64,000 nucleotides of DNA from Rheinheimera sp. 4Y26 (lineage in GTDB: Bacteria > Pseudomonadota > Gammaproteobacteria > Enterobacterales > Alteromonadaceae): the NCBI RefSeq assembly GCF_025245835.1, contig NZ_JAOBWS010000003.1, positions 124,001-188,000 of the forward strand. Direction: 5' to 3'. Numbering within the stretch: the stretch's first letter is position 1; each line of letters begins with the position of its first letter. The position numbers and the translations under genes are program-made. Shown in pieces: positions 43,225-51,311 of the stretch. Under the pieces are notes generated by a model that was not told the origin of the DNA, did no database searches, and saw only the letters and a program-made list of their open reading frames with translations.

Positions 43225-43875
43225 ATGAAAAAAACTATTTTATTAACGGGTTTTGCCCCTTTTGGCGGTGAACAGATCAATCCGTCCTGGCAGGCGGTGC
43301 AACAATTACAGGGCTGGCAAGCTGACGACGAAACAGAGGTACAAGCCATTGAGCTGCCTTGTATTTTTGGCCAAAGCCTTGAGAAGCTGCAGCAGGCGCT
43401 GCAACAGTTTAACCCGGTATTAGTGATTGCTGTGGGTCAGGCCGGTGGCCGCACTGCCATCAGCCTGGAAAAAGTAGCCATTAATTATCAGGATGCACGT
43501 ATTGCCGACAATGCCGGCAATCAGCCGCTGGGCGAGCCGGTGATTGCCGGTGCGCCGACCGCCTACTTTTCCAGCCTGCCGCTCAAAGCCATAGTGCAAG
43601 ACCTGCGACAACAAGGTATTCCGGCAGAAATTTCCTATAGCGCCGGCACCTTTGTGTGTAACCATGTGTTTTATGGCCTGATGCATACGGTGGCCACAAG
43701 CCCGAAAGTCAGAGCCGGTTTTATTCACATTCCGTATTTACCGGCGCAGGCGGCCAGGCTTGGCGGCCCAGCCAGTATGACAACAGAATTGGTGGTCAAG
43801 GCGTTAAAACAGGTGATGCAGCTGAGCCTGCTGCAACAGCCGGATATTTTATTGGCAGAAGGCACCCTGGATTAG
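43225..43875 (+). CDS. pcp: pyrrolidone-carboxylate peptidase (pyroglutamyl peptidase I)
   Basis: Pcp removes N-terminal pyroglutamate from peptides, releasing 5-oxoproline, the substrate of PxpA. The 216-residue cysteine peptidase (family C15) shows TGFAPFGGEQINPSW, the catalytic Glu in the SLEKVAINYQDARI region, Cys in SAGTFVCNHVFYG and His in GFIHIPYLP. Of two ATGs six bases apart, 43225 is better spaced from AGGA (six bases). It closes a four-gene unit that would release, import and begin to degrade pyroglutamate. Confidence 0.94.
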   Translation: MKKTILLTGFAPFGGEQINPSWQAVQQLQGWQADDETEVQAIELPCIFGQSLEKLQQALQQFNPVLVIAVGQAGGRTAISLEKVAINYQDARIADNAGNQPLGEPVIAGAPTAYFSSLPLKAIVQDLRQQGIPAEISYSAGTFVCNHVFYGLMHTVATSPKVRAGFIHIPYLPAQAARLGGPASMTTELVVKALKQVMQLSLLQQPDILLAEGTLD

Positions 43876-43896
43876 CAGCATGGGAAAACCAGCGCC

Positions 43897-44613
43897 TTAA
43901 TAACCGACTGGCCGGTGGCGCAATAATTCCTGCACTGTAACAAAACGAAAACCGCGTGCTTTGAGGCCGCGGATAATTTCAGGCACGGCTGTCATGGTAT
44001 TGCTGCGGCTGTCGTACATCACATGCAGCAAAATAATAGAGCCGGCTTTGGCCTGCTGCACAGTAAAAGCACTGAGTTTGGCCGGATCTTTGGTGAGCTG
44101 CGGATAATTCTCCGGAGCTAAATCCCAGGTCACAGTCAGGCGTTTTTGCTCCGACAAATACCAGGGCAACAACACCAGCTTTTTGCCATAAGGCGGACGG
44201 AAAAAATAAGGTTCAGGCGCACCACCCTGTTTCAGCAAAGCGTCGGTTTGTTCGATTTCCCTGGCGATATAACCCGGTGTTTTAAACACCATCCGCTGAT
44301 GGCTATAACTGTGATTGCCCACCTGATGGCCGGCGTTTAGAATTTTTGGCAATAATTCCGGATGTAGCTCCAGCTCTTTGCCTGTCAGGAAAAATGTCGC
44401 AGGCACATTCTCCGTGGCCAGAATTTGCAAAATTTGTTCGGTTTTGCCCGGTACAGGGCCATCGTCAAAGGTCAGGGCAATCAGCGGCACTTCTGTGTCC
44501 ACTCGGTGCACCAAAGCGCCGAATAACTGAAAGTCAGCCATGCTGGACAGCCGCCAGGCACCAGCCCCACTAAATAACATCACAACCAGAAAAAATATTG
44601 CTCGCATCTGCAT
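43897..44613 (-). CDS. polysaccharide deacetylase (NodB domain) protein
   Basis: This is a predicted exported or membrane-anchored deacetylase of 238 residues. After an N-terminal hydrophobic segment (AIFFLVVMLFSGAGAW) comes the NodB fold: TFDDGPVPGKTEQIL (catalytic base and metal Asp), the metal histidines in GNHSYSHQRM, FFRPPYGKK, and the late SIILLHVMYDSR motif with its catalytic-region His. The substrate could be peptidoglycan, chitin-like or exopolysaccharide glycans. ATG 44613 is preferred (GAGAG eight bases before it) over a 22-codon upstream extension. It converges on pcp with only 21 bp between. Confidence 0.9.
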   Translation of the reverse strand: MQMRAIFFLVVMLFSGAGAWRLSSMADFQLFGALVHRVDTEVPLIALTFDDGPVPGKTEQILQILATENVPATFFLTGKELELHPELLPKILNAGHQVGNHSYSHQRMVFKTPGYIAREIEQTDALLKQGGAPEPYFFRPPYGKKLVLLPWYLSEQKRLTVTWDLAPENYPQLTKDPAKLSAFTVQQAKAGSIILLHVMYDSRSNTMTAVPEIIRGLKARGFRFVTVQELLRHRPVGY

Positions 44614-44969
44614 GGTCAGGGCTCTCTGCACAGTCTGACACTGATCCGGCCAGCTGAGCTTAACGACACTTGCTGGCATTCTTTTAGTTATTCAGAATCA
44701 ACGATTTGCCTTTTGTTGTTGCTTCTGAAGCTGCAGCAGATGTTAAGCAAATTCAGTGCCTGTTTGCATAAAAACTGGCCTGATCTGTGCCAACGCTTAT
44801 CAGCGCTCAGCTGGCGTCTGAACCTTGCGGTTATGCCTGGACGTAAATACATGAGCTACGGTTACAGTTGTTAAAACTACTGACAGTTAACGGAAAATAA
44901 CGCCACGCAGGGAGCAGACCATAAATCGCGCTGCGTTGCCAGCGCTGTTGCAGGTCACAATCTCATTGA
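44614..44969. other. intergenic region without recognised features
   Basis: These 356 bases between the deacetylase start and the FAD-enzyme stop contain no frame that looks like a gene. I see no strong hairpin with a T run and no clear promoter apart from what must serve the deacetylase. Confidence 0.5.
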
Positions 44970-46394
44970 TTAATTAAAGCGTTTTAAACTAAAAGGCGCC
45001 GCCAACTGCACAGAACCCGGTTCTTTTGCCATCAGTTTTAACAACAACAGGGTGGAGCTTGCCGCCATAGTTAAGCCCAGATGCTGATGTCCCAGATGAA
45101 ACCATAAACCCGGAATATCACAACCACTGATCACCGGCAGAGAATCCGGCAACGTAGGCCTCATCCCGGACCAACAGTTGGCAGGCCGTGCTTTGATTCC
45201 ATCGGAAGAAGTATCAGCACCAGTAGCTGTCGCCACAGCTTTGCCGCTTCTGGCATTTTTTATGTGTTGTTCGCTAAATAAAGCCGGCCATAACGCCTCA
45301 CCATGAAGCCTGAGCCGCTCAGCACGCTGCCAGTTGTCAGCAAGCTCCGTACCGGCAAACTCAACTGTGCCTGCCAGGCGTAAGCCTTCCAGCATCGGAG
45401 TCATAATCATTTTGCGTTCAAAAGAAGCAACCGGCAGCTGTGGTTGCACCACAGGGGATGTCATCAGATGGTAACCCCGCTCGGCTTCAATCGGCAGTTT
45501 ATAGCCCAGCTGAGCCAACAGGCTTTTACTGTGCACACCGGCGCACACCACCAGTTGCTCAGTGGCAATGATCTGCGGCGCGGCCTCTGATTGCTGCACA
45601 GCTGCAGATATTTGATTCGGCTCAAGATGCACTGCCAGACCAGAGCGGCTGCTGATTTTTGCCACCTTCTGCTGCAAAAATTGACCGCCCATACTGATAA
45701 ACCATTGAAACAACGCTTGATTCAAAAGATTTGGTGAAATGGTTTGCCCAACGTCCTTAAACCAGATGGCATAACGGATGCTGTCAGCAAGGCCCGGGAA
45801 ACGGTTTTGCAACTGAGCACTATTCAGAACTTCAACGGCAACCCCTTGCCCGGCATAACTTTGCGCCACCTGCTCTACCTGCGCCAGCTCAGTTTGCTCA
45901 AACACCAGCAAACTGCCATCAGTTTTGATCAGATGAGCACAACCGGCATCAGCAAGCAGTTGCTGCCAGGCCGGTATTGCACTTTGCAACAGCTGTTTGA
46001 GCGCCTGCATATTGGCACTGCGCTTTTTTGCTCTCATCTGATTGATAAAACGTAAAAAAAACGGCAAGGCTTTAAAAAAATAACGAGGGCGTATTGCCAG
46101 CGGCCCCAAAGGATCCAGCAAAAACCCGGGTAATTTTGGCAATAAAGCCGGATCGGCCAGCGGAAAAACTTGTTCTGTTGCCAAATGACCGGCGTTGCCA
46201 AAAGAGCAGCCCTGACCCACACCGTTACCGTCCAGTAATAACACCTGATGACCTTGTTGCTGCAAACAACATGCGGTGACCAGACCAATGACACCGGCAC
46301 CTATCACCACCATCTGTCGTTGACTGCTGATAGCACGCGCGGCCACCGCCTTGTTTGTTTCAAATGGATCGGCACTCAGATTTACCGCCTGCAT
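44970..46394 (-). CDS. FAD-dependent D-amino-acid dehydrogenase, probable D-hydroxyproline dehydrogenase
   Basis: This is a 474-residue DadA-like flavoenzyme. The FAD-binding Rossmann motif is VVIGAGVIGLVTACCLQQQG near residue 40, followed by the acidic end of strand 2 (LLLDGNG). GNAGHLATEQVFPLADP and the late CWSGMRPTLPDSLPVISG and HLGHQHLGLTMAA are family signatures. From its neighbours it should oxidise cis-4-hydroxy-D-proline to pyrroline-4-hydroxy-2-carboxylate (an LhpB/HypO role). ATG 46394 has GAGG in front. It is divergent from the other three pathway genes and shares their promoter region. Other D-amino acids are possible substrates. Confidence 0.87.
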   Translation of the reverse strand: MQAVNLSADPFETNKAVAARAISSQRQMVVIGAGVIGLVTACCLQQQGHQVLLLDGNGVGQGCSFGNAGHLATEQVFPLADPALLPKLPGFLLDPLGPLAIRPRYFFKALPFFLRFINQMRAKKRSANMQALKQLLQSAIPAWQQLLADAGCAHLIKTDGSLLVFEQTELAQVEQVAQSYAGQGVAVEVLNSAQLQNRFPGLADSIRYAIWFKDVGQTISPNLLNQALFQWFISMGGQFLQQKVAKISSRSGLAVHLEPNQISAAVQQSEAAPQIIATEQLVVCAGVHSKSLLAQLGYKLPIEAERGYHLMTSPVVQPQLPVASFERKMIMTPMLEGLRLAGTVEFAGTELADNWQRAERLRLHGEALWPALFSEQHIKNARSGKAVATATGADTSSDGIKARPANCWSGMRPTLPDSLPVISGCDIPGLWFHLGHQHLGLTMAASSTLLLLKLMAKEPGSVQLAAPFSLKRFN

Positions 46395-46412
46395 AAAAAA
46401 ACCTCTTTGCAT

Positions 46413-46424
46413 ATTGTATACAAT
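46413..46424. promoter_or_regulatory. perfect palindrome, probable GntR/FCD operator
   Basis: ATTGTATACAAT is a perfect 12-bp palindrome midway in the 101-bp divergent promoter region of the hydroxyproline genes. TTGTATACAA-type sites are typical targets of FCD-class GntR regulators, and such a gene ends this cluster. The TATACAAT inside it can serve as a -10 element on either strand, so binding would block both promoters. Confidence 0.7.
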
Positions 46425-46495
46425 CTTCATTTCGCTTAGCATGCCATTCTGTTGCCAAGAGCACAATGCCCATTCGAATTCTCAGGAGTAAAAAA

Positions 46496-47407
46496 ATGCA
46501 AGTTAACTGGAAAGGTGTATATCCGGCTGTCAGTACCCAATTTAATAAAGATGAGTCACTGAACTTAAGCGCTAGCCAACAAATGCTGGACCGCCTGATC
46601 AACGAAGGTGTCAACGGCATCATCGTTTGTGGCACTGTCGGTGAAAACTGCTCTATGTCTGCCGCTGAAAAACGCCAGGTGCTCGCTGCTGCAAAAGAAG
46701 CTGTGAACGGCCGGGTGCCTTTGATTTCGGGTGTGGCCGAAACCACCACAGCGCTGGCCGCACAATATGCCAAAGACGCTGAAGCCATTGGTATCGACGG
46801 CTTAATGGTATTGCCAGGCATGGTGTACCGCTCAGCACCACACGAAGCTATTCATCATTTATTGCAGGTTGCCAAAAATACCGCTTTACCTGTGATGGTG
46901 TACAACAACCCAATTTCTTACAGTGTGGATATTTCACTCGACAGTATGGAAGTTCTCTCAGAGCAACCAAACATAGTTGCGGTAAAAGAATCCACTGAAG
47001 ATACCCGCCGTATCAGTGAGCTTTACAACAGATTTGGCAACCGTTTTACCGTATTCAGCGGTGTGGACGATATTGCGCTGGAAAGCCTGATGCTGGGAGC
47101 CACCGGTTGGATCTCGGGCCTTACCAACGTGTTCCCGCAAGAGTCAGTGGCTATTTATAAACTGGCTGCGCAGGGTCGTTACGCCGAAGCGCTGGAGATC
47201 TGGCGCTGGTTCCTGCCCCTGCTGCGCTTAGACACCATCCCAACTTTGGTGCAATGTATTAAATTAGCTGAACAGCTTGCCGGCCGTGGTGCTGAAACTG
47301 TACGGGCGCCACGTTTAGCGCTCAGTGGAGCAGAACGTCAGCGTGTTATCAGCCTGTTTGAACAAGCGATGGCCACCCGCCCTGACCTTCGTAAATTTAC
47401 TCTGTAA
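46496..47407 (+). CDS. DapA-family lyase, probable 1-pyrroline-4-hydroxy-2-carboxylate deaminase
   Basis: This is a 303-residue TIM-barrel enzyme of the dihydrodipicolinate synthase family. The Schiff-base lysine is Lys164 in NIVAVKEST, the catalytic tyrosine Tyr136 in PVMVYNNPI, and the substrate-binding loop is GTVGENCSMS. In hydroxyproline clusters the matching gene (lhpC/hypD) removes ammonia and water from pyrroline-4-hydroxy-2-carboxylate to give 2-oxoglutarate semialdehyde. Epimerase and aldehyde dehydrogenase genes directly downstream support this role over lysine synthesis. The start has AGGAG seven bases before it. Confidence 0.88.
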   Translation: MQVNWKGVYPAVSTQFNKDESLNLSASQQMLDRLINEGVNGIIVCGTVGENCSMSAAEKRQVLAAAKEAVNGRVPLISGVAETTTALAAQYAKDAEAIGIDGLMVLPGMVYRSAPHEAIHHLLQVAKNTALPVMVYNNPISYSVDISLDSMEVLSEQPNIVAVKESTEDTRRISELYNRFGNRFTVFSGVDDIALESLMLGATGWISGLTNVFPQESVAIYKLAAQGRYAEALEIWRWFLPLLRLDTIPTLVQCIKLAEQLAGRGAETVRAPRLALSGAERQRVISLFEQAMATRPDLRKFTL

Positions 47408-47424
47408 TAACAAAGGAGCAGTGC

Positions 47425-48426
47425 ATGAAACAAGGAACTTTTTTTTGCATCGACGCCCACACCTGCGGCAATCCGGTGCGGCTGGTTACCTCTGGTCATC
47501 CGCAACTTCACGGCAATACCATGGGTGAAAAACGGCTGGATTTTATCGAAAGATATGACTGGATCCGAAAGGCGTTAATGTTTGAACCCCGCGGTCACGA
47601 CATGATGTCAGGTTCATTTTTGTATCCGCCCTGCTCCGCCAATGCCGATTTTTCTATTTTGTTTATTGAAACCTCCGGCTGTCTGCCGATGTGTGGCCAC
47701 GGCACTATCGGCACAGTCACAGCAGCGCTTGAAGCAGGTCTGGTCAAAGCCAAAACGCCGGGGCAGCTCATCATTGATGTGCCGGCCGGTCAGCTTAAAG
47801 TCAGTTACCAGCAGCAGGGGGACAAAGTCACAGCGGTAAAAATTACCAATATTCCGTCGTTTTTATACGCTGAAAAGGTGTCTTTTGAAGTGCCGGAACT
47901 GGGTGAAATGACGATGGATGTGGCTTATGGCGGCAACTTCTACGGCATTATTGAACCCCAGGGCAAATTTAAAGGCATTGAACATCACAGTGCCGCCGAG
48001 CTTTTGCGCTGGAGTCCGGTGGTACGCGAGGCCGCAAGAAAGGTCATTGATTGTGTGCATCCGCTCGATGACAAAGTACGGGGCTTATCCCATTTACTCT
48101 GGACAGGTACACCCAAACACCCTGACTCCAGCGCCGCCAACGCGGTGTTTTATGGCGATAAAGCCATAGACAGATCGCCCTGTGGCACCGGTACCTCAGC
48201 GCGCATGGCCCAGCTTTTTGCCAAAGGTTTGTTAAAGCCAGGCGATACCTTTGTGCACGAGAGTTTTATTGGCAGTCAGTTTGTTGGCACCATTGAAGCT
48301 GTGACTGAAGTGGCCGGCAAAGCCGCCATTATTCCAGGCATTCAGGGCTGGGCACAGGTATTTGGCGCCAACCAAATCACTGTGGACGACAACGACCCTT
48401 ATGCTTACGGTTTTCAGGTGATTTAA
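47425..48426 (+). CDS. 4-hydroxyproline 2-epimerase (proline racemase family)
   Basis: This 333-residue enzyme converts trans-4-hydroxy-L-proline to cis-4-hydroxy-D-proline without cofactor. Both catalytic cysteines are present: Cys90 in LPMCGHGTIG and Cys253 in SPCGTGTSARMA. That marks a true racemase/epimerase, as the 3-hydroxyproline dehydratases replace the first by Thr. The N-terminal CIDAHTCGNPVRLV is also typical. It starts 17 bp after the deaminase gene with an AAGGAG ribosome site and ends 2 bp before the aldehyde dehydrogenase gene. It corresponds to lhpA/hypRE of other bacteria. Confidence 0.92.
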   Translation: MKQGTFFCIDAHTCGNPVRLVTSGHPQLHGNTMGEKRLDFIERYDWIRKALMFEPRGHDMMSGSFLYPPCSANADFSILFIETSGCLPMCGHGTIGTVTAALEAGLVKAKTPGQLIIDVPAGQLKVSYQQQGDKVTAVKITNIPSFLYAEKVSFEVPELGEMTMDVAYGGNFYGIIEPQGKFKGIEHHSAAELLRWSPVVREAARKVIDCVHPLDDKVRGLSHLLWTGTPKHPDSSAANAVFYGDKAIDRSPCGTGTSARMAQLFAKGLLKPGDTFVHESFIGSQFVGTIEAVTEVAGKAAIIPGIQGWAQVFGANQITVDDNDPYAYGFQVI

Positions 48427-48428
48427 CC

Positions 48429-49991
48429 ATGACTCAGACTCTTTTTACTGCTAAAGCCCCTGCGACCTCCCAGGGTGCTGCCACAGCAAAACAGCCACTG
48501 AACATCAGCGGCCGTCATTATATTCAGGGGCAATGGCAAGCCGAAAAACTCAATAGTTTTAGCGCCATCAATGCCGTCACTTTTGAGCCTTTGCCCTGGC
48601 TTTTTGCCGAATGTCAGGCAACGGAACTTGATAACGCCTGTGAAGCGGCGCATCAGGCATTTTTAAGCTACCGCGAAAAAACAGCGCTTGAGCGTGCAGC
48701 CTTGCTCAGGCAAATGGCGCAGGAGCTACGTATTGCCGCCAGCGACATTATTGCTATTGCCAGACAAGAAACAGCGCTGACAGAGCTGCGTTTACAAGGC
48801 GAGCTGACCCGGACCTGTAATCAGCTGTTGATGTTTGCCCAGGCGCTGGAAAACCAGCCTGAAGGTTTGGTGGTACTGGATAAAGCCTTGCCGGAGCGCC
48901 AGCCACCAAGACCGCAACTTGAGCTGACACAACTGCCGCTTGGCCCGGTTGCCGTTTTTGCTGCCAGTAATTTCCCGCTGGCGTTTAGTGTGGCCGGTGG
49001 CGACACAGCTTCGGCGCTGGCTGCGGGTTGCACTGTGGTGGTCAAAGCCCATAGTGCACATCCGGCCACCTGCGACAGAGTGATGCAGGCGTTAGTGCAT
49101 GCCATTGAACTTTGTGAAATGCCAAAGGCAGTGCTGAGTCTGGTGCAGGCGAAAAGTTACGACATCAGCCATCAACTGGTGAAACATCCGCGCATCAAAG
49201 CCATGGCTTTTACCGGCTCTTTCCGCGTAGGCATGGCACTAAAAGACTCGATCAATCAAAGAGCAGAACCTATTCCCTGTTACGCCGAACTTGGCAGCTT
49301 AAACCCGCAGCTGGTATTGCCGGAACTGGCGCTCAGCAGCGCCACTGAACTGGCGCAGCAATTAGTGGCCTCAACAACAGGCTCTGGTGGCCAGCTTTGT
49401 ACCAAGCCCGGTTTGTGGTTATTGCCGCACACTGCGGCTGCTGAGCTGTTGCTCGACACCGCCATCAGTGCGATGCAACAAGTACAGCCACAGACTTTGT
49501 TACACCCTGGTATTTATAAAAGCTATCAGGCGCAAACCGCAGAGCGTGCTTTGCAGGTTAAAACCCTGGCTACGGGCCTAAGCGCCGAGAAACAAGCCAG
49601 CGCTTTGCTCTTTAGCTGTAGTCTGAACCAGCTTTTGGCAACTCCGTCGCTTTGGCATGAGATTTTTGGCCCCAGCGCTTTGGTGGTGCGTTATCACAGC
49701 CTGACGGAACTTGCTGCATTTATTGAAAAATTGCCAGGCCAGCTGGCAGCAACAGTACATGGTTATCAACATAACCTACCGGTGCATCACGCGCTGCTGA
49801 CTCAGCTGGAATATCAGGTGGGTCGGATTATTCTTGCGCAAATGCCAACAGGGGTTGAAGTGTGCGCCAGTATGCAACATGGCGGGCCCTTTCCGTCGTC
49901 CAGTGATGTACGTAGCACCTCAGTAGGCCTGGCTGCTATGCAGCGTTTTTTAAGGCCTTTATGCCGGCAGAACTTTCCTGCTTCAGACTAA
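48429..49991 (+). CDS. aldehyde dehydrogenase, probable 2-oxoglutarate semialdehyde dehydrogenase
   Basis: This 520-residue NAD(P)-dependent aldehyde dehydrogenase would give 2-oxoglutarate, the final step of hydroxyproline breakdown. The catalytic Cys324 lies in SGGQLCTKPGL. The Glu is in PCYAELGSLNPQ, and GPVAVFAASNFPLAFSVAGG is the cofactor-binding start. GCTVVVKAHSAHPATC and FTGSFRVGMAL are further family segments typical of the KGSADH type (His in place of the usual Pro in KAH). The N-terminus is extended by about 25 residues compared with many dehydrogenases. A terminator follows at 50041. Confidence 0.89.
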   Translation: MTQTLFTAKAPATSQGAATAKQPLNISGRHYIQGQWQAEKLNSFSAINAVTFEPLPWLFAECQATELDNACEAAHQAFLSYREKTALERAALLRQMAQELRIAASDIIAIARQETALTELRLQGELTRTCNQLLMFAQALENQPEGLVVLDKALPERQPPRPQLELTQLPLGPVAVFAASNFPLAFSVAGGDTASALAAGCTVVVKAHSAHPATCDRVMQALVHAIELCEMPKAVLSLVQAKSYDISHQLVKHPRIKAMAFTGSFRVGMALKDSINQRAEPIPCYAELGSLNPQLVLPELALSSATELAQQLVASTTGSGGQLCTKPGLWLLPHTAAAELLLDTAISAMQQVQPQTLLHPGIYKSYQAQTAERALQVKTLATGLSAEKQASALLFSCSLNQLLATPSLWHEIFGPSALVVRYHSLTELAAFIEKLPGQLAATVHGYQHNLPVHHALLTQLEYQVGRIILAQMPTGVEVCASMQHGGPFPSSSDVRSTSVGLAAMQRFLRPLCRQNFPASD

Positions 49992-50040
49992 GCACAGTGC
50001 CCGGTGAAAATATCACCAGTCGCTGACGTTTTTTTTAACA

Positions 50041-50069
50041 AAAGGCCGGCACTTGCTGGCCTTTTTTTT
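50041..50069 (+). terminator. intrinsic terminator of the hydroxyproline operon
   Basis: AAGGCCGGC-actt-GCTGGCCTT (one G-T pair) is followed by eight T residues on the plus strand, 50 bp after the aldehyde dehydrogenase stop. It separates the catabolic operon from the GntR gene. Confidence 0.88.
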
Positions 50070-50113
50070 GGTTGTCAGTAAACTGGTTCCATTATTTATC
50101 AACCAGGTTTGTT

Positions 50114-50770
50114 ATGGCCCTCGAATTTAAAACCAGAACTCAAGTTGTTGTTGAAGCTATCCGCGCCCAGATTTTATCCGGTCAAATTAAAGCCGGAGAG
50201 CCACTGCGTCAGGCTGCTTTGGCCGAACAACTGAATGTCAGCCGTATTCCAATCCGCGAAGCTTTGTTGCAGCTTGAAGCCGAAGGTCTGGTGAAGTTTG
50301 AGCCGCATAAAGGTGCAACTGCCACCCAAATCAGCCCTGAGCTGATTGACGAATTATTTGAGCTTAGAGCCTTGCTGGAATGTGATTTATTAGCGCGCTC
50401 TATTCCGTTATTAACTGAAGCGCATCTGGCACAGGCCAGGCAAACCTTATTAAGGCTCGATGATGCACTGCAAAGCCCGGACGCAGCTGATCGCTGGGCT
50501 GAGCTGAACACCGAATTTCATAACTGCCTTTATGTGGCCAACAGACCGCAAAGCCATGATATGGTCAGCAATCTGAATAAAAACGCCGACCGTTATATCC
50601 GTATGCATTTGCAACTGGCCGGTGGTATTGAAAAAGCCAGCAGTGAACACCGCAAATTGCTGGATTTATGTGCCGCCGGCAAAGTGGAAGCTGCCTGCAA
50701 CGAACTGCGCGACCATATCCTGCACGCAAAAGACGAAATTAAATCTTTTTTGCAACGCCAGGATAGTTAA
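50114..50770 (+). CDS. GntR-family transcriptional regulator (FCD/FadR subgroup)
   Basis: This 218-residue regulator has an N-terminal winged helix-turn-helix (residues 4-70; EAIRAQILSGQIKAGEPL and LAEQLNVSRIPIREALLQLEA in part). The helical FCD effector domain occupies about 80-215, with FELRALLECDLLA and, for metal or ligand binding, the D...H...H positions in LNTEFHNCLY and SEHRKLLDLC. It is the obvious candidate to bind ATTGTATACAAT at 46413 and respond to a hydroxyproline intermediate. ATG 50114 is used; the 14 codons before it overlap the terminator. An imperfect repeat CTGGTT...AACCAG lies just before the start. Confidence 0.92.
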   Translation: MALEFKTRTQVVVEAIRAQILSGQIKAGEPLRQAALAEQLNVSRIPIREALLQLEAEGLVKFEPHKGATATQISPELIDELFELRALLECDLLARSIPLLTEAHLAQARQTLLRLDDALQSPDAADRWAELNTEFHNCLYVANRPQSHDMVSNLNKNADRYIRMHLQLAGGIEKASSEHRKLLDLCAAGKVEAACNELRDHILHAKDEIKSFLQRQDS

Positions 50771-50794
50771 CCGCTTTTTGCTTTAACCTTTAAT

Positions 50795-50821
50795 AAAAAA
50801 CCGGCTTGCGGCCGGTTTTTT
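50795..50821 (+). terminator. intrinsic terminator of the GntR gene
   Basis: A run of A residues plus CCGGC, a ttgcg loop, then GCCGG plus a T run; 25 bp after the GntR stop. It can end transcription on both strands. Confidence 0.88.
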
Positions 50822-51311
50822 ATTTTGCTTCAGCTTATTTTTTCTTTTTATTTCGCTTTTTGATTTTTTTTTTGCACTTACCGCTGCATGATTTGCTGAC
50901 CATCCACCAGGGGTCAGTGATTTTGGTCATCGAGATAATCCCCCTTGCCACCGCGGGTCATCCAGCGTCACCTTCCCTACAGCGCCGGTGTCTGTGCTAT
51001 CTAACACCTGACACTGACGGTGGCGTTTATCTTCATCCGGTTATTATCCTGTCGCGCTTGTGTTATCAAAACCAGAGGCTCTGATTGTTTTAGGCGATGG
51101 TGTGCACCTGATACTGCCGCTGCCAGAAACAGAAACCGTGCTTACATCAACACATCCAGCAGTTTCATTTTCTGCAGTGGAATTTATCATGCAGCGGTCA
51201 CACACTCATCTCCTCAACAAGCTGTTGCCCATATGGTGCATTGCGACAAAGGCTCCCTGACAACGCTAAAATCAATGTTCGATTCGTGTTAAACCTCTTG
51301 ATGTTCCGGAG
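50822..51311. other. 490-bp region without an intact gene, possibly decayed Rhs sequence
   Basis: No frame here looks like a normal gene; the short open frames have unusual compositions. The region directly follows, on the minus strand, the stop of a protein that ends inside an Rhs core motif. In minus-strand frames near 51300 and 51230 there are faint traces such as TPEHQEV and MHHMGN, which recall TGHxxx and IHMNGR of Rhs cores. They lie in different frames, so this is only a suggestion of frameshifted remains. A T-rich tract lies at 50821-50875. Confidence 0.35.

Noticed and set aside
50085-50110. Imperfect repeat CTGGTT...AACCAG before the GntR gene as an operator
   Set aside because: It is imperfect, overlaps the ribosome site and does not resemble the ATTGTATACAAT site. 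Support is too weak.
50806-51292. Several open frames of 66-92 codons on the plus strand after the GntR gene
   Set aside because: They overlap one another, have odd composition, and the first begins inside a terminator. None looks like a protein.
50999-51295. Possible integron attC site around GTTAAAC (51289) with RYYYAAC (50999)
   Set aside because: The two core sites are nearly 300 bp apart with no paired inner boxes, so this is not an attC.
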